Translations under genes and position numbers: made by a program
Notes under the pieces: generated by a model
Seen by the model: the letters and a program-made list of their open reading frames with translations, nothing else
Databases searched by the model: none
What the model was told of the DNA's origin: nothing
Source: LZORAL124-50-18 sp051208045
Lineage (GTDB): Bacteria; Pseudomonadota; Gammaproteobacteria; Pseudomonadales; Oleiphilaceae
Length of the DNA stretch: 64,000 bases
Direction of reading: 5' to 3'
NCBI GenBank assembly: GCA_051208045.1
Contig: JBPJFY010000010.1
Span: forward strand, 85,823 to 149,822
Part shown: positions 25,407 to 34,672 of the stretch, in pieces
Layout of the letters: the number at the start of each line of letters is the position of its first letter
Position numbering within the stretch: position 1 is the stretch's first letter

Positions 25407-26576
25407 TCAGCGTCGCTGCGGTACTCTCACACATCCCTCCATAAGCACTCGCGCGCTGCGGCTCATACTGGCTTTGGTAGCTTTCCACTCACCCTCTGCC
25501 AACGTGGTTTCAGCGCCCACAGTCAATGTCCCCGAAGGATGGCCAAAGCAAACTTCTTGGCGTTCTCCGCCGCCAGCAGCCTGATTAACCAGTGTACCGG
25601 GTATAGACGCTGCTGTACCAATCGCCACGGCGGCTGTCCCCATCATTGCATGATGCATTTTGCCCATCGAGAGCGCTCTCACCAACAGGTCGATGGTGTG
25701 CTTTTCCACTGTCTTGCCGCTGGAGGTAATGTAGTCCTCCGGTTCAGAGACAAAGGCAATTTTGGGCGTATGTTGACGGCTTTCTGCTTCTTCAATTTGC
25801 CTGATCAGGCCCATTTTAATGGCAGCGTGCGCCCTGATGGTCTCCAACCGTGCCAAAGCTTGTGGATCCGAGTTAATATCGTCCTGAAGCTCCTTACCTG
25901 AGTAGCCTAAGTCCACCGCTCGTAAAAACACGGTGGGTATGCCTGCATTGATCATCGTTACATCGAATCGCCCTGTGCCAGGTACGTCCAGAGTGTCAAC
26001 CAGATTACCCGTCGGAAACATCGCGCCTTCACCATCGGCTGGATCTAAGAATTCCAGTTTTATTTCAGCTGCAGGGAAAGTTACACCGTCCAACTCAAAG
26101 TTCCCATCCTCCACAACTAGACCGTCCTGCATCGGAATATACGAAACAATGGTCTTTTTGATGTTTGCCTGCCAGATTCGAACTCGCGCGATTCCATTTT
26201 CAGGTACATTGGCAATCATTCCTTTTTGAATGGCAAACGCACCCACAGCAGCAGAGAGATTTCCACAATTTCCGCTCCAATCCACAAAGGGTCGATCGAT
26301 AGCAACCTGACCAAAAAGATAGTCAACATCATGGTCTGGTTGCTGACTTGGTGCCACAATAACGGTTTTGCTTGTGCTTGAGGTGGCGCCGCCCATACCA
26401 TCGATCTGTTTTTCATAGGGATCTGGACTGCCGATCACCCTGAGCAACAGCGCATCTCTTTCTGGTCCGGCGGATTGACATTCCGGCGGAAGTTCATTCA
26501 GGCTGAAAAACACCCCTTTACTGGTTCCCCCACGTAAATACATCGCAGGAATTTTTCGTTGAGGTTGATACGGCAT
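25407..26576 (-). CDS. prpF: 2-methyl-aconitate cis-trans isomerase PrpF
   Basis: PrpF isomerises trans-2-methylaconitate to cis-2-methylaconitate in the AcnD-dependent 2-methylcitrate cycle. The 389-residue protein starts PQRKIPAMYLRGGTSKGVFF, the mark of the PrpF family, and has GGATSSTSKTVIV, VDWSGNCGNLSAAVG (active-site loop with Cys), INAGIPTVFLRA and MGKMHHAMMGTAAVA. Length and domain duplication match the diaminopimelate-epimerase fold. It is last in the operon, 1 bp after the acnD stop. Pairing with AcnD is expected because PrpF exists only to serve that enzyme. Confidence 0.95.
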   Translation of the reverse strand: MPYQPQRKIPAMYLRGGTSKGVFFSLNELPPECQSAGPERDALLLRVIGSPDPYEKQIDGMGGATSSTSKTVIVAPSQQPDHDVDYLFGQVAIDRPFVDWSGNCGNLSAAVGAFAIQKGMIANVPENGIARVRIWQANIKKTIVSYIPMQDGLVVEDGNFELDGVTFPAAEIKLEFLDPADGEGAMFPTGNLVDTLDVPGTGRFDVTMINAGIPTVFLRAVDLGYSGKELQDDINSDPQALARLETIRAHAAIKMGLIRQIEEAESRQHTPKIAFVSEPEDYITSSGKTVEKHTIDLLVRALSMGKMHHAMMGTAAVAIGTAASIPGTLVNQAAGGGERQEVCFGHPSGTLTVGAETTLAEGEWKATKASMSRSARVLMEGCVRVPQRR

Positions 26577-26577
26577 C

Positions 26578-29169
26578 TTATGCTCTCCCTTCAGACTCTA
26601 GAAAGTCCTGAGCGAATCGCTGAAGCACGCCGCCGGCTTCATAAATCGTGACTTCCTCTGCAGTGTCCAAGCGACACAACACCTGGGTAGAGACTGTCTC
26701 ACCATTTTGTCTGTGTATGTGCAATGTCAGTGTCGCATTTGGTGCCAGTGCACCATCAACGTCATAGTATTCAGTACCGTCTATAGCCAGGGAAATTCGT
26801 GTCTCACCGTTCATGAACTGGAGGGGTAAAACACCCATGCCGATCAGGTTCGTTCGATGAATCCGCTCAAATCCTTCCGCAACTATTGCTTCCACACCGG
26901 CCAATCTCACCCCTTTAGCTGCCCAATCCCGGGAAGATCCCTGCCCATAGTCTGCACCTGCAATTATAATGAGCGGCTGCTGACGGTTCATGTAAGTCTC
27001 TATGGCCTCCCACATGCGCATTACCTTGCCCTCAGGTTCCACACGTGCGAACGACCCTTGCTTCACTTCGTTGTTTTCTTTAACCATTTCATTCAACAGC
27101 TTGGGATTCGCAAAAGTTGCTCTTTGGGCGGTTAAGTGATCCCCCCGATGGGTGGCATAAGAGTTAAAATCTTCTTCCGGCAAGCCCATTTTTGCCAGGT
27201 ATTCCCCAGCAGCGCTGGTTGCCAAGATGGCATTGGAAGGCGACAAATGATCGGTGGTAATGTTATCCCCTAACACAGCGAGCGGCCTCATGCCTTTCAG
27301 GGTACGTTCGTTGGCCAATGCACCTTCCCAATAGGGTGGACGTCGGATATAGGTACTTTGAGGTCGCCAGTCATACAGTGGACTGGGAGCCTTCGCTGCT
27401 TTTTCAAGATTAAACATCGGAATGTAAACCGAACGAAATTGCTCTGGTTTAACGAATTTTCCGACGATGTCGTCGATTTCTTCATCTGACGGCCAAATGT
27501 CTTTTAACCTCACCGCATTGCCGGATTTGTCGGCTCCCAGGGTGTCGTTTTCTATGTCGAAGCGAATGGTACCAGCAATTGCATACGCTACTACAAGCGG
27601 TGGCGACGCTAAAAACGCCTGTTTAGCGTAGGGGTGAATACGCCCATCAAAATTTCGATTGCCTGAAAGTACCGCAGTTGAATATAAATCCCGAGCAATG
27701 ATTTCATCCTGGATCACTGGATCCAACGCCCCGCTCATTCCATTACAGGTGGTACAGGCGAACGCGACGATACCAAAGCCAAGATTTTCCAGCTCTTCCA
27801 GCAAGCCAGATTCCTTCAGGTATAATTCAGCCACCTTAGAGCCTGGTGCAAATGAAGACTTAACCCAAGGCTTTCTCAGCAGCCCAAGTTCATTAGCTTT
27901 CTTAGCCAGTAACCCTGCTGCGACCACATTTCTCGGATTACTGGTATTGGTGCAGCTTGTGATTGCAGCGATAATGACTGCACCATCCGGCATCAGCCCT
28001 TCTTCTTTTTTCCAGTCGCCGGCAATACCTTTAGAAACAAGGTCGGTAGTGGAAACACGAGCATGCGGGTTGGACGGACCTGCGATGTTTCTTCCTACCG
28101 CAGACAGATCAAAGGTGAGCAATCGCTCATACTGAGCATTGGTCATACCTTCGGCCCACAGGCCAGCAGTTTTCGCATAGTTTTCTACCAATGCGATTTG
28201 CTCGGGCTCCCGCCCCGTTAACGTCAAATAATCAATCGTTTGTTGATCAATATAAAACATTGCTGCAGTCGCACCATATTCTGGTGTCATATTGGAAATC
28301 GTTGCGCGATCGCCAATGGTGAGCTGGTGAGTGCCCTCACCAAAAAATTCGATATAAGCTGAAACAACTTTTTCTTTTCTTAAAAATTCGGTGAGCGCTA
28401 GCACAATATCCGTCGCCGTAATTCCCGGTTGGCGACTACCGGTAAGCTCAACGCCCACGATGTCGGGAAGACGCATCATGGAAGCCCGGCCCAGCATCAC
28501 GGTTTCGGCTTCAAGACCACCCACGCCTACGGAAATTACACCCAAAGCATCCACGTGAGGCGTATGACTGTCAGTTCCCACGCAAGTGTCGGGAAACGCA
28601 ACACCGTCACGCACTTGAATAACCGGAGACATTTTCTCCAGATTGATCTGATGCATGATGCCATTCCCGGCAGGAATCACATCCACATTTTCAAACGCGG
28701 TTCGCGTCCAGTTGATAAAATGGAAACGGTCTTCATTCCGTCGCTCTTCGATCTCTCGATTTTTCTCAATAGCGCCTTCTTCGAATCCACCATGTTCAAC
28801 CGCCAACGAATGGTCGACAATAAGTTGCGTAGGTACGACAGGATTGACTTTTGATGGATCTCCCCCCTTTTCTGCAATAGCATCTCTGAGTCCAGCCAAG
28901 TCAACCAGTGCGGTCTGTCCCAGAATATCGTGACACACCACGCGCGCCGGAAACCAGGGAAAATCTTTTTCCCGTTTACGTTCAATGATCTGCGTCAGAG
29001 CTTCAGTCAGGTCAGCTGGCGTACAGCGTCTTACCAGGTTTTCTGCCAGAATTTTAGACGTATAAGGCAGCGTGTCATAGGCTCCGGGTTTGATGGTTTC
29101 TACCGCCTGGCGGGTGTCAAAGTATTCCAGGTCCGAACCGGAAAGGCGTTTGCGATATTCAGTATTCAT
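26578..29169 (-). CDS. acnD: 2-methylcitrate dehydratase, Fe-S dependent (AcnD)
   Basis: AcnD dehydrates 2-methylcitrate and uses a [4Fe-4S] cluster like aconitase. The protein has about 863 residues. It shows the aconitase blocks CVGTDSHTPHVDALG, AAITSCTNTSNPRN and AFACTTCNGMSGALDP (three cluster cysteines) and NRNFDGRIHPY, then the swivel domain with GDNITTDHLSPSNAIL and GADYGQGSSRDWAAKG. The N-terminus NTEYRKRLSGSDLEYFDTR is typical of AcnD rather than aconitase A. The frame is open from a TTG at 29178, but the ATG at 29169 is the likely start. It lies 64 bp downstream of prpC. Its presence with prpF, rather than a PrpD, defines the cycle variant. Confidence 0.95.
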   Translation of the reverse strand: MNTEYRKRLSGSDLEYFDTRQAVETIKPGAYDTLPYTSKILAENLVRRCTPADLTEALTQIIERKREKDFPWFPARVVCHDILGQTALVDLAGLRDAIAEKGGDPSKVNPVVPTQLIVDHSLAVEHGGFEEGAIEKNREIEERRNEDRFHFINWTRTAFENVDVIPAGNGIMHQINLEKMSPVIQVRDGVAFPDTCVGTDSHTPHVDALGVISVGVGGLEAETVMLGRASMMRLPDIVGVELTGSRQPGITATDIVLALTEFLRKEKVVSAYIEFFGEGTHQLTIGDRATISNMTPEYGATAAMFYIDQQTIDYLTLTGREPEQIALVENYAKTAGLWAEGMTNAQYERLLTFDLSAVGRNIAGPSNPHARVSTTDLVSKGIAGDWKKEEGLMPDGAVIIAAITSCTNTSNPRNVVAAGLLAKKANELGLLRKPWVKSSFAPGSKVAELYLKESGLLEELENLGFGIVAFACTTCNGMSGALDPVIQDEIIARDLYSTAVLSGNRNFDGRIHPYAKQAFLASPPLVVAYAIAGTIRFDIENDTLGADKSGNAVRLKDIWPSDEEIDDIVGKFVKPEQFRSVYIPMFNLEKAAKAPSPLYDWRPQSTYIRRPPYWEGALANERTLKGMRPLAVLGDNITTDHLSPSNAILATSAAGEYLAKMGLPEEDFNSYATHRGDHLTAQRATFANPKLLNEMVKENNEVKQGSFARVEPEGKVMRMWEAIETYMNRQQPLIIIAGADYGQGSSRDWAAKGVRLAGVEAIVAEGFERIHRTNLIGMGVLPLQFMNGETRISLAIDGTEYYDVDGALAPNATLTLHIHRQNGETVSTQVLCRLDTAEEVTIYEAGGVLQRFAQDFLESEGRA

Positions 29170-29233
29170 GAGATTCAACAGTCTTAAGAAAATTGGTCGA
29201 TACGTGCAGCAGTACCGACCGGATTAAGAGAAA

Positions 29234-30361
29234 TTAGTGGCGATCTTCGATGGGCAACCATGCCTGGTGTTCAGGCCCGGTATAATCCGCACTCGGTCGG
29301 ATAATCCGGTTGTTGGCTCGCTGCTCTTTCACGTGGGCAGTCCAGCCAGTGACACGAGACATCACAAAAATCGGAGTGAAGAGTTTTGTGGGAATACCCA
29401 TGAAATGGTATGCAGAGGCGTGAAAAAAGTCGGCGTTACAGAAAAGTTTCTTCTCACGCCACATGACTTCTTCACATCGTACAGAGACCGGGTACAACAC
29501 GGTATCTCCTACTTCAGCGGCCAGTTTTTCGGCCCACGTTTTGATTATGGCGTTGCGTGGATCTGATTCCCGGTAAATTGCATGCCCAAATCCCATAATT
29601 TTTTCCTTGCGTTCGAGCATACCCATGAGCCCTGTTTCGGCATCATCCGGATTGGAGAATCGCTCGATCAGCTCCATAGCCGCTTCGTTTGCTCCCCCAT
29701 GCAAAGGGCCTCTCAACGAGCCAATCGCCCCAGTGACACAGGAATGGAGATCCGATAGCGTCGATGCACACACACGCGCGGTAAATGTTGAGGCGTTAAA
29801 CTCATGTTCAGCGTAAAGAATGAGAGAAGCATGCATAACCTTAGTAAAGAGTTCGGAAGGCGACTTCCCGTGCAGCAAATGCAGGAAGTGTGCGCCGATA
29901 GACTCTTCGCCGGTGTCCGTCGATATACGCACACCCTCATGAGAAAATTTATACCAATAGCAGATGATGGCAGGAAACAGCGCAAGCAATCGGTCAATTT
30001 TTTCATCCTGTTGATCAAAGCTGACCTCTTCTTCCAGGTTGCCCAGCATCGAACACCCTGTACGCATTACATCCATCGGATGCGCTTGCGCGGGTATCCG
30101 CTCAAGCACTTCCTTTAACGCTTCGGGTAACGCCCTGAGTGATTTTAGCGTGCTCTTATATGCTTTGAGTTCCTGTGCGGTTGGCAATTTCCCTCTTAAG
30201 AGTAAATAAGCCACCTCTTCAAACTCGGCATTCGCTGCCAGGTCCGATATGTCGTAGCCACAATAAGTCAGCCCCGTACCAGTCTTACCCACAGTACAAA
30301 GCGCGGTTTCGCCAGCCACTTGACCTCTTAATCCAGCGCCCCCAAGTTTTTTATCGACCAT
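29234..30361 (-). CDS. prpC: 2-methylcitrate synthase PrpC
   Basis: PrpC condenses propionyl-CoA with oxaloacetate. The 375-residue protein has the short citrate-synthase-like form. Key blocks are GTGLTYCGYDISDLA at the N-terminus, HEFNASTFTARVCAST (catalytic His region), GSLRGPLHGGANEAAME, MGFGHAIYRESDPRN and FFHASAYHFMGIP. These are the family's substrate- and CoA-binding elements. It follows prpB by 54 bp, in the same direction as acnD and prpF. True citrate synthase is longer, so PrpC is favoured by length and context. Confidence 0.95.
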   Translation of the reverse strand: MVDKKLGGAGLRGQVAGETALCTVGKTGTGLTYCGYDISDLAANAEFEEVAYLLLRGKLPTAQELKAYKSTLKSLRALPEALKEVLERIPAQAHPMDVMRTGCSMLGNLEEEVSFDQQDEKIDRLLALFPAIICYWYKFSHEGVRISTDTGEESIGAHFLHLLHGKSPSELFTKVMHASLILYAEHEFNASTFTARVCASTLSDLHSCVTGAIGSLRGPLHGGANEAAMELIERFSNPDDAETGLMGMLERKEKIMGFGHAIYRESDPRNAIIKTWAEKLAAEVGDTVLYPVSVRCEEVMWREKKLFCNADFFHASAYHFMGIPTKLFTPIFVMSRVTGWTAHVKEQRANNRIIRPSADYTGPEHQAWLPIEDRH

Positions 30362-30415
30362 ATCTGTTTCCCCGTTTTTCAGTTGGTATAACCCATTGTT
30401 GTCTTGCCAGCGAAA

Positions 30416-31297
30416 TTATTTGTTCTTTCCTGCGGCAAACAATGCATCCAGTTTCTTTTCGAAGTCGTGATACCCTAAGAACTCGTACAATTCCATCCGC
30501 GTTTGCATCAGGTCAACGACCGCTTTTTGATCCCCATTATCCAGAATAGACTGATATACGCTCACGGCAGCTTTATTCATTGCCCGAAAAGCGCTCAACG
30601 GGTACAAGACTAATTGCACGCCGACTTCAGCCAACTCAAGTTTGTTGTAAAGCGGCGTTTGGCCAAACTCGGTAATGTTTGCAAGTACCGGTACGTCTAG
30701 GGCGTCGGTGAATGCACGATAATGTTTAAGCTCAGTCACGGCTTCCGCAAAAATACCATCTGCCCCTGCCTCGACACACGCTTGAGCCCTTTCTATTGCG
30801 GCTTCCAAACCTTGCTGGGCAAAGGCGTCGGTTCTTGCCATAATAAAAAAGTGCTCATCTGTACGTGCATCTGCAGCCGCTTTAACACGATCTGTCATTT
30901 CTTCGAGAGAGACGATTTCCTTGTTGGGGCGATGACCACAGCGCTTTTGGGCGACTTGATCTTCAATATGCACAGCTGCAGCACCCGCACGAACCATTTC
31001 CTTGACCGTACGAGCGATGTTAAACGCGCCTCCCCATCCAGTGTCAATATCAACCAGCAGAGGCGTTTCGCAGGCTGCAGTAATTCGTCGAACATCTTCC
31101 AGCACGTCCTGACAGGAGGTCATGCCAAGGTCTGGCAAGCCATAGGAAGCGTTAGCCACACCTCCGCCGGACAAATAAATGGCCTTGTGCCCTATTTGCT
31201 CAGCCATCATTGCCGTATAAGCGTTAATGGTACCCACGACCTGCAATGGGTTATTTTCGGCAATTGCCAATCTGAATTTTTTTCCGTTGGAAACCAT
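30416..31297 (-). CDS. prpB: 2-methylisocitrate lyase PrpB
   Basis: PrpB cleaves 2-methylisocitrate to pyruvate and succinate, the last step of the cycle. The 293-residue TIM-barrel protein has the isocitrate lyase superfamily motif, here KRCGHRPNK with the catalytic Cys, preceded by VHIEDQVAQ. VDIDTGWGGAFN supplies Mg-binding Asp residues and MARTDAFAQQG lies in the barrel. The length equals that of characterised PrpB proteins. It is the first enzyme gene after the GntR regulator (29 bp gap). Confidence 0.96.
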   Translation of the reverse strand: MVSNGKKFRLAIAENNPLQVVGTINAYTAMMAEQIGHKAIYLSGGGVANASYGLPDLGMTSCQDVLEDVRRITAACETPLLVDIDTGWGGAFNIARTVKEMVRAGAAAVHIEDQVAQKRCGHRPNKEIVSLEEMTDRVKAAADARTDEHFFIMARTDAFAQQGLEAAIERAQACVEAGADGIFAEAVTELKHYRAFTDALDVPVLANITEFGQTPLYNKLELAEVGVQLVLYPLSAFRAMNKAAVSVYQSILDNGDQKAVVDLMQTRMELYEFLGYHDFEKKLDALFAAGKNK

Positions 31298-31326
31298 GTT
31301 GGACTCATCTCCTGGTTTAAAGTTGT

Positions 31327-32019
31327 TTAGAACGAAAGCTGCCCATCAACATGTTTTTGTTCAATATTTTTTCGTGCAGCTGAGATATGTCGACGCATTA
31401 AAATTTCAGCAAGTTCAGCATCTCTGGCTTCAATAGCTTCATAAATACGGGTATGTTCTTTCAGGGCTCTGTGGGGCCGGCCAGCTTGCAAACTCAGTCG
31501 ATATCGATACATTCGAACCAAATGATAGAGTTCACCGCATAAAGATTGATATAAGCGAGAATTTTTGCTGCCTTTCACAATGCGATAATGGAAGTCAAAA
31601 TCACCCTCTTTTTGGTAGTAGGATCGTCCGTCATCGTCATCGACCATTTTTCGGTGCATATCCAAGAGCGCTTTGAGCTCAGAGATTTCATCATCTGACA
31701 TCGATTGGGCGGCGAGACGGCAAGCCATCCCCTCCAACGCTTCGCGAACCTGGTATATTTCCATTAGCTCATGAAAACCGAGTGAAACTACCGATATTCC
31801 TGCATGAGGCCGTTTGGTCACCAACCCCCTTCCCTCAAGCCGACGAATTGCTTCTCTGAGTGGGCCCCGACTCACACCGTAAGTTGTAGACAATTCTGCT
31901 TCGCTTAATCTCTGTCCAGGTTGTAGTCGCCCCTTAACAATTGCCGTTTGAAGCAACTCAAAAACTTTGTCTGCGAGCGTCATGCCGGGAGAGGAAACGG
32001 TTTGGTTGGTCGAATTCAC
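31327..32019 (-). CDS. GntR-family (FCD domain) regulator of the propionate operon
   Basis: This 230-residue transcription factor has an N-terminal winged helix-turn-helix (residues ~15-80: LRPGQRLSEAELSTTYGVSR-like region, then GPLREAIRRLEGRGLVTKR) and a C-terminal all-helical FCD ligand domain (about 90-220; metal/ligand histidines in DMHRK, DFHYRIV and PHRALKEHTRIYEAI). It is the first gene of the unit GntR-prpB-prpC-acnD-prpF. It probably responds to a cycle intermediate such as 2-methylcitrate (inference from related systems). Two operator-like palindromes lie upstream (32101-32122). It takes the place of the sigma-54 activator PrpR of enterobacteria. Confidence 0.92.
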   Translation of the reverse strand: MNSTNQTVSSPGMTLADKVFELLQTAIVKGRLQPGQRLSEAELSTTYGVSRGPLREAIRRLEGRGLVTKRPHAGISVVSLGFHELMEIYQVREALEGMACRLAAQSMSDDEISELKALLDMHRKMVDDDDGRSYYQKEGDFDFHYRIVKGSKNSRLYQSLCGELYHLVRMYRYRLSLQAGRPHRALKEHTRIYEAIEARDAELAEILMRRHISAARKNIEQKHVDGQLSF

Positions 32020-32057
32020 AGAGGAGTCTCTTGCGCATTGTTGACATTAATGGCGTA

Positions 32058-32086
32058 ATCGTAGCCAATTAACACAATTATTACAA
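32058..32086 (-). promoter_or_regulatory. Candidate sigma-70 promoter of the GntR-prp operon
   Basis: On the minus strand TTGTAA (-35, 32081-32086) and TACGAT (-10, 32058-32063) are separated by exactly 17 bp, each matching 4 of 6 consensus bases. Transcription would start near 32051, about 32 bases before the regulator ATG. Confidence 0.55.
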
Positions 32087-32100
32087 GCTAGACGAAGGTA

Positions 32101-32122
32101 TTGTAGACATTATTGTATACAA
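32101..32122. promoter_or_regulatory. Tandem GntR-type operator candidates
   Basis: TTGTATACAA (32113-32122) is a perfect 10-bp palindrome. TTGTAGACAT (32101-32110) is an imperfect copy, centred 12 bp away. The TTGT-N2-ACAA form is the shape expected for FCD-type GntR regulators. The pair lies just upstream of the -35 box, which could favour activation or looping control rather than simple steric repression. Confidence 0.55.
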
Positions 32123-32160
32123 AAGCAGTTTGAGCACACATTGAATTTCACCCCTTTTAA

Positions 32161-33165
32161 TCAGATCAAAACGGGTTCAATTTCAAGGCTGACACTGAAT
32201 TTTGCTTGTATGGACGCCTGAATTTGACGTGCAAGGGTGAGAATATCCAGGCCACTGCCATGGGAATGGTTAATCAAAACCAGCGCTTGCTGGTCATGTA
32301 CACCAACCGTTTTATTGCGAAATCCCTTCCACCCAGCCTGTTCAATCATCCAGCCAGCCGCGAGCTTTATGCCCTGCTGATCGGGGTATCCAACGATTCC
32401 CGGATATGTTTTTTTAAGGATTTCAAATTGACTATCGGAGACAACGGGATTCTTAAAAAAGCTGCCTGCGTTAGGAAGAACTGCGGGATCAGGTAGTTTT
32501 TTCACCCGAGTGGCGCAGATAAACTCATTCAGCTCCATCGCCGTCTGGAATGGCTTGTGCGCCTGTTGTTGCGCCACCTCGCCATAAGTCAGGGTGAGCG
32601 GGCGCGACCTTGTTAACGAAAACGTGACCGATGAAATAAAGTATTTCCCGGGATTACGCTTGAAGATGCTGTCACGATAACCGAACTTGCAGTCACCGGG
32701 TGACAGCGTCGACACCTTCCCCGTAGCCGGTTCGAATACTTCAACACCAACGATGTGGTTAGCTACCTGCTCACCATAAGCGCCAATGTTTTGGACGGGT
32801 GCTGCCCCGACAGTCCCCGGAATCAAAGCCAGGTTCTCTAACCCTCGAAATCCGCGTTCATTGGTGTAACAAACAAACCTGTGCCAATTAATGCCCCCGC
32901 CAACACGGAATTCGGAGGCGTCGGTGGAAACTTCAACTTCGGTAAGCTCAGAAATTTTATTCACGCCTACGACGCCGGAAAAGTCTCCGCTGAAAACAAC
33001 GTTGCTTCCAGCGCCCAGAAACAATATTGGCAGATCGCGTTGCCGGGCAAATTCTACGGCCTTTCTGGCATCATCGATGTTGGCTATGTCCAGTCTATAA
33101 CTGCAACCGGCATCAATACCCAGCGTGTTGTAAGGAAGCAAAGAATTGTTGTGGCTTTCTGTCAT
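32161..33165 (-). CDS. murB: UDP-N-acetylenolpyruvoylglucosamine reductase
   Basis: MurB reduces UDP-GlcNAc-enolpyruvate to UDP-MurNAc, an essential peptidoglycan step, using FAD and NADPH. The 334-residue protein has the FAD-binding blocks LPILFLGAGSNVVFSGDFSG and LIPGTVGAAPVQNIGAYGEQ, the catalytic-serine region PNAGSFFKNPVVS and AGWMIEQAGWKG. The length fits type I MurB (E. coli-like, with the extra C-terminal region). It overlaps the phosphatase gene by 4 bp and ends the leftward envelope operon. Confidence 0.96.
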   Translation of the reverse strand: MTESHNNSLLPYNTLGIDAGCSYRLDIANIDDARKAVEFARQRDLPILFLGAGSNVVFSGDFSGVVGVNKISELTEVEVSTDASEFRVGGGINWHRFVCYTNERGFRGLENLALIPGTVGAAPVQNIGAYGEQVANHIVGVEVFEPATGKVSTLSPGDCKFGYRDSIFKRNPGKYFISSVTFSLTRSRPLTLTYGEVAQQQAHKPFQTAMELNEFICATRVKKLPDPAVLPNAGSFFKNPVVSDSQFEILKKTYPGIVGYPDQQGIKLAAGWMIEQAGWKGFRNKTVGVHDQQALVLINHSHGSGLDILTLARQIQASIQAKFSVSLEIEPVLI

Positions 33166-33632
33166 AGAACTGCAAGGACTTCTTTGAGCAGTGCCTCACT
33201 GGCATCACTGGCCAGATCAAAAACTAAATCAAATCCCGCCTGCCCTCCGTAGTATGGGTCGGGCACTTCTTCAAAACGCATATCATTGGCATAAGAAAGA
33301 AAGAGGGCGACGTTCGCTCGCGAGTCACTGGGGCGGATGGACATTAAATCTTCCAAATTATCTCGATCCATCGCCAGAATATAGTCAAATTCGTGAAAAT
33401 CTGAACTTTTTATCTGCCTGGCTCTCAAATCCGAGATATCAATTCCGCGCTCCCGCGCGGTCGCCTGCGCTCTGCTGTCAGGCGCTTTTCCCACGTGATA
33501 AGGCGCGGTGCCAGCAGAATCAATTGAAATTTCCCTGCCAAGATTTTGATCTTGCACCAATTTGCGAAATGTCCCGTGAGCAGTGGGTGACCGGCAAATG
33601 TTTCCGAGGCACACAAACAAAACCTTGACCAT
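33162..33632 (-). CDS. Low-molecular-weight protein-tyrosine phosphatase
   Basis: This 156-residue phosphatase has the CX5R loop at the N-terminus (VCLGNICRSP; Cys8, Arg14) and the general-acid Asp in VPDPYYGG near residue 128. Both are diagnostic. The location between murB and kdsB copies the Pseudomonas arrangement. It may dephosphorylate BY-kinases such as that encoded at 18551-19606, but nothing in the sequence proves this. The ATG is followed by a 4-bp overlap of its stop with murB. Confidence 0.94.
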   Translation of the reverse strand: MVKVLFVCLGNICRSPTAHGTFRKLVQDQNLGREISIDSAGTAPYHVGKAPDSRAQATARERGIDISDLRARQIKSSDFHEFDYILAMDRDNLEDLMSIRPSDSRANVALFLSYANDMRFEEVPDPYYGGQAGFDLVFDLASDASEALLKEVLAVL

Positions 33633-33651
33633 AATTCAAACTCCGTACGGA

Positions 33652-34428
33652 CTAACGACTGGAAATAGTTTTTCTGACGAACTCAAGATCTTCCATGGTA
33701 TCCACACCTGCCGGTGGCGCTTCATCAGCCACTTCAACATGAATGGACTCACCATGGTACATGGCACGTAACTGCTCAAGGCACTCAATTTTTTCTAACG
33801 GTGCTGGCTCCCATTGAACAAACGCTTTAAGCAATTTTACGCGGTAAGCATAAATGCCGATGTGACGATAAAACCTGGCGTCGGGACTTAACTGAACGCT
33901 TTCTGGTTGCGCCAGCAGGTGAGTAAATTCGTTTCTAGCCCAGGGTATCGGAGCTCGACTGAAGTACAGAGCCATTCCGGCATGGTTGAAGACGACTTTT
34001 ACCACATTGGGATTCATGATTTCCTTCATATCCCGGATTTCCTCACAAAGCGTTGCAATGGAGGCATCTTTTTCTGCAGCGAGATTATGGGCGACCTGAT
34101 TGATGACCCGTGGCGGGATAAGGGGCTCATCCCCCTGAACATTCACGACGATGTCGTCTGAATAGAAGCCGAGTTCTCTGACAACCTCCTCAAGGCGGTC
34201 TGTACCGGATGGGTGATCAGCGGAGGTCATTATGGTTTCGGCACCAAAACTCTTTGCCGCTTCGGCAATTCGATCGTCATCGGTAGCAATCACCACCCGG
34301 TCCGCTTCACTTTGGCAGGCCCGTTCGTACACATGCTGAACCATTGGTTTTCCTGCTATATCCAGAAGAGGTTTTCCTGGCAATCGTGTGGACGCGAAGC
34401 GCGCTGGAATGATTACAGAAAATGACAT
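33652..34428 (-). CDS. kdsB: 3-deoxy-manno-octulosonate cytidylyltransferase
   Basis: KdsB activates Kdo as CMP-Kdo for lipopolysaccharide core synthesis. The 258-residue protein shows the nucleotidyltransferase start VIIPARFASTRLPGKPL, the block RVVIATDDDRI, SADHPSGTDRLEEV, NVQGDEPLIPP (metal site) and YRHIGIYAYRVKLL. All are expected for KdsB. It lies 19 bp upstream of the phosphatase gene in the leftward operon. Confidence 0.97.
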   Translation of the reverse strand: MSFSVIIPARFASTRLPGKPLLDIAGKPMVQHVYERACQSEADRVVIATDDDRIAEAAKSFGAETIMTSADHPSGTDRLEEVVRELGFYSDDIVVNVQGDEPLIPPRVINQVAHNLAAEKDASIATLCEEIRDMKEIMNPNVVKVVFNHAGMALYFSRAPIPWARNEFTHLLAQPESVQLSPDARFYRHIGIYAYRVKLLKAFVQWEPAPLEKIECLEQLRAMYHGESIHVEVADEAPPAGVDTMEDLEFVRKTISSR

Positions 34429-34471
34429 GAGACTATCCTGATTACATGTAAATAATTATGCGCATAAAACA

Positions 34472-34669
34472 TTATTTCAAGCGTTCATCCGTCGTGAGTG
34501 TGCGAGCTTCCGTTGCCAGCATAACTGGTATCTCGTCTTTTATCGGAAATGCCATGCCATCTCCCCGGCACACTAACTCCGTTTTATCCTTTGACAACTC
34601 AAGATCACCCTTACAAACAGGGCAGGCAAGTATGGAAATTAGTTTTTTATCCAAGGTTATCTCCGTCAA
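34472..34669 (-). CDS. ycaR: Trm112 family small zinc-ribbon-like protein (YcaR)
   Basis: This protein of 65 residues has LDKKLISILACPVCKGDLEL, then LVCRGDGMAFPIKDEIPVML. The C-P-x-C pair and later Cys are the metal-binding core of the Trm112/UPF0434 family. The function in bacteria is poorly known; the position between lpxK and kdsB is highly conserved, as in E. coli ycaR and Pseudomonas. It is 3 bp downstream of lpxK. Confidence 0.93.
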   Translation of the reverse strand: MTEITLDKKLISILACPVCKGDLELSKDKTELVCRGDGMAFPIKDEIPVMLATEARTLTTDERLK

Positions 34670-34672
34670 TCT

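Noticed and set aside
27659..28135. 158-codon rightward ORF inside acnD
   Set aside because: It is the shadow of the real gene on the opposite strand, without its own ribosome binding site or family motifs.
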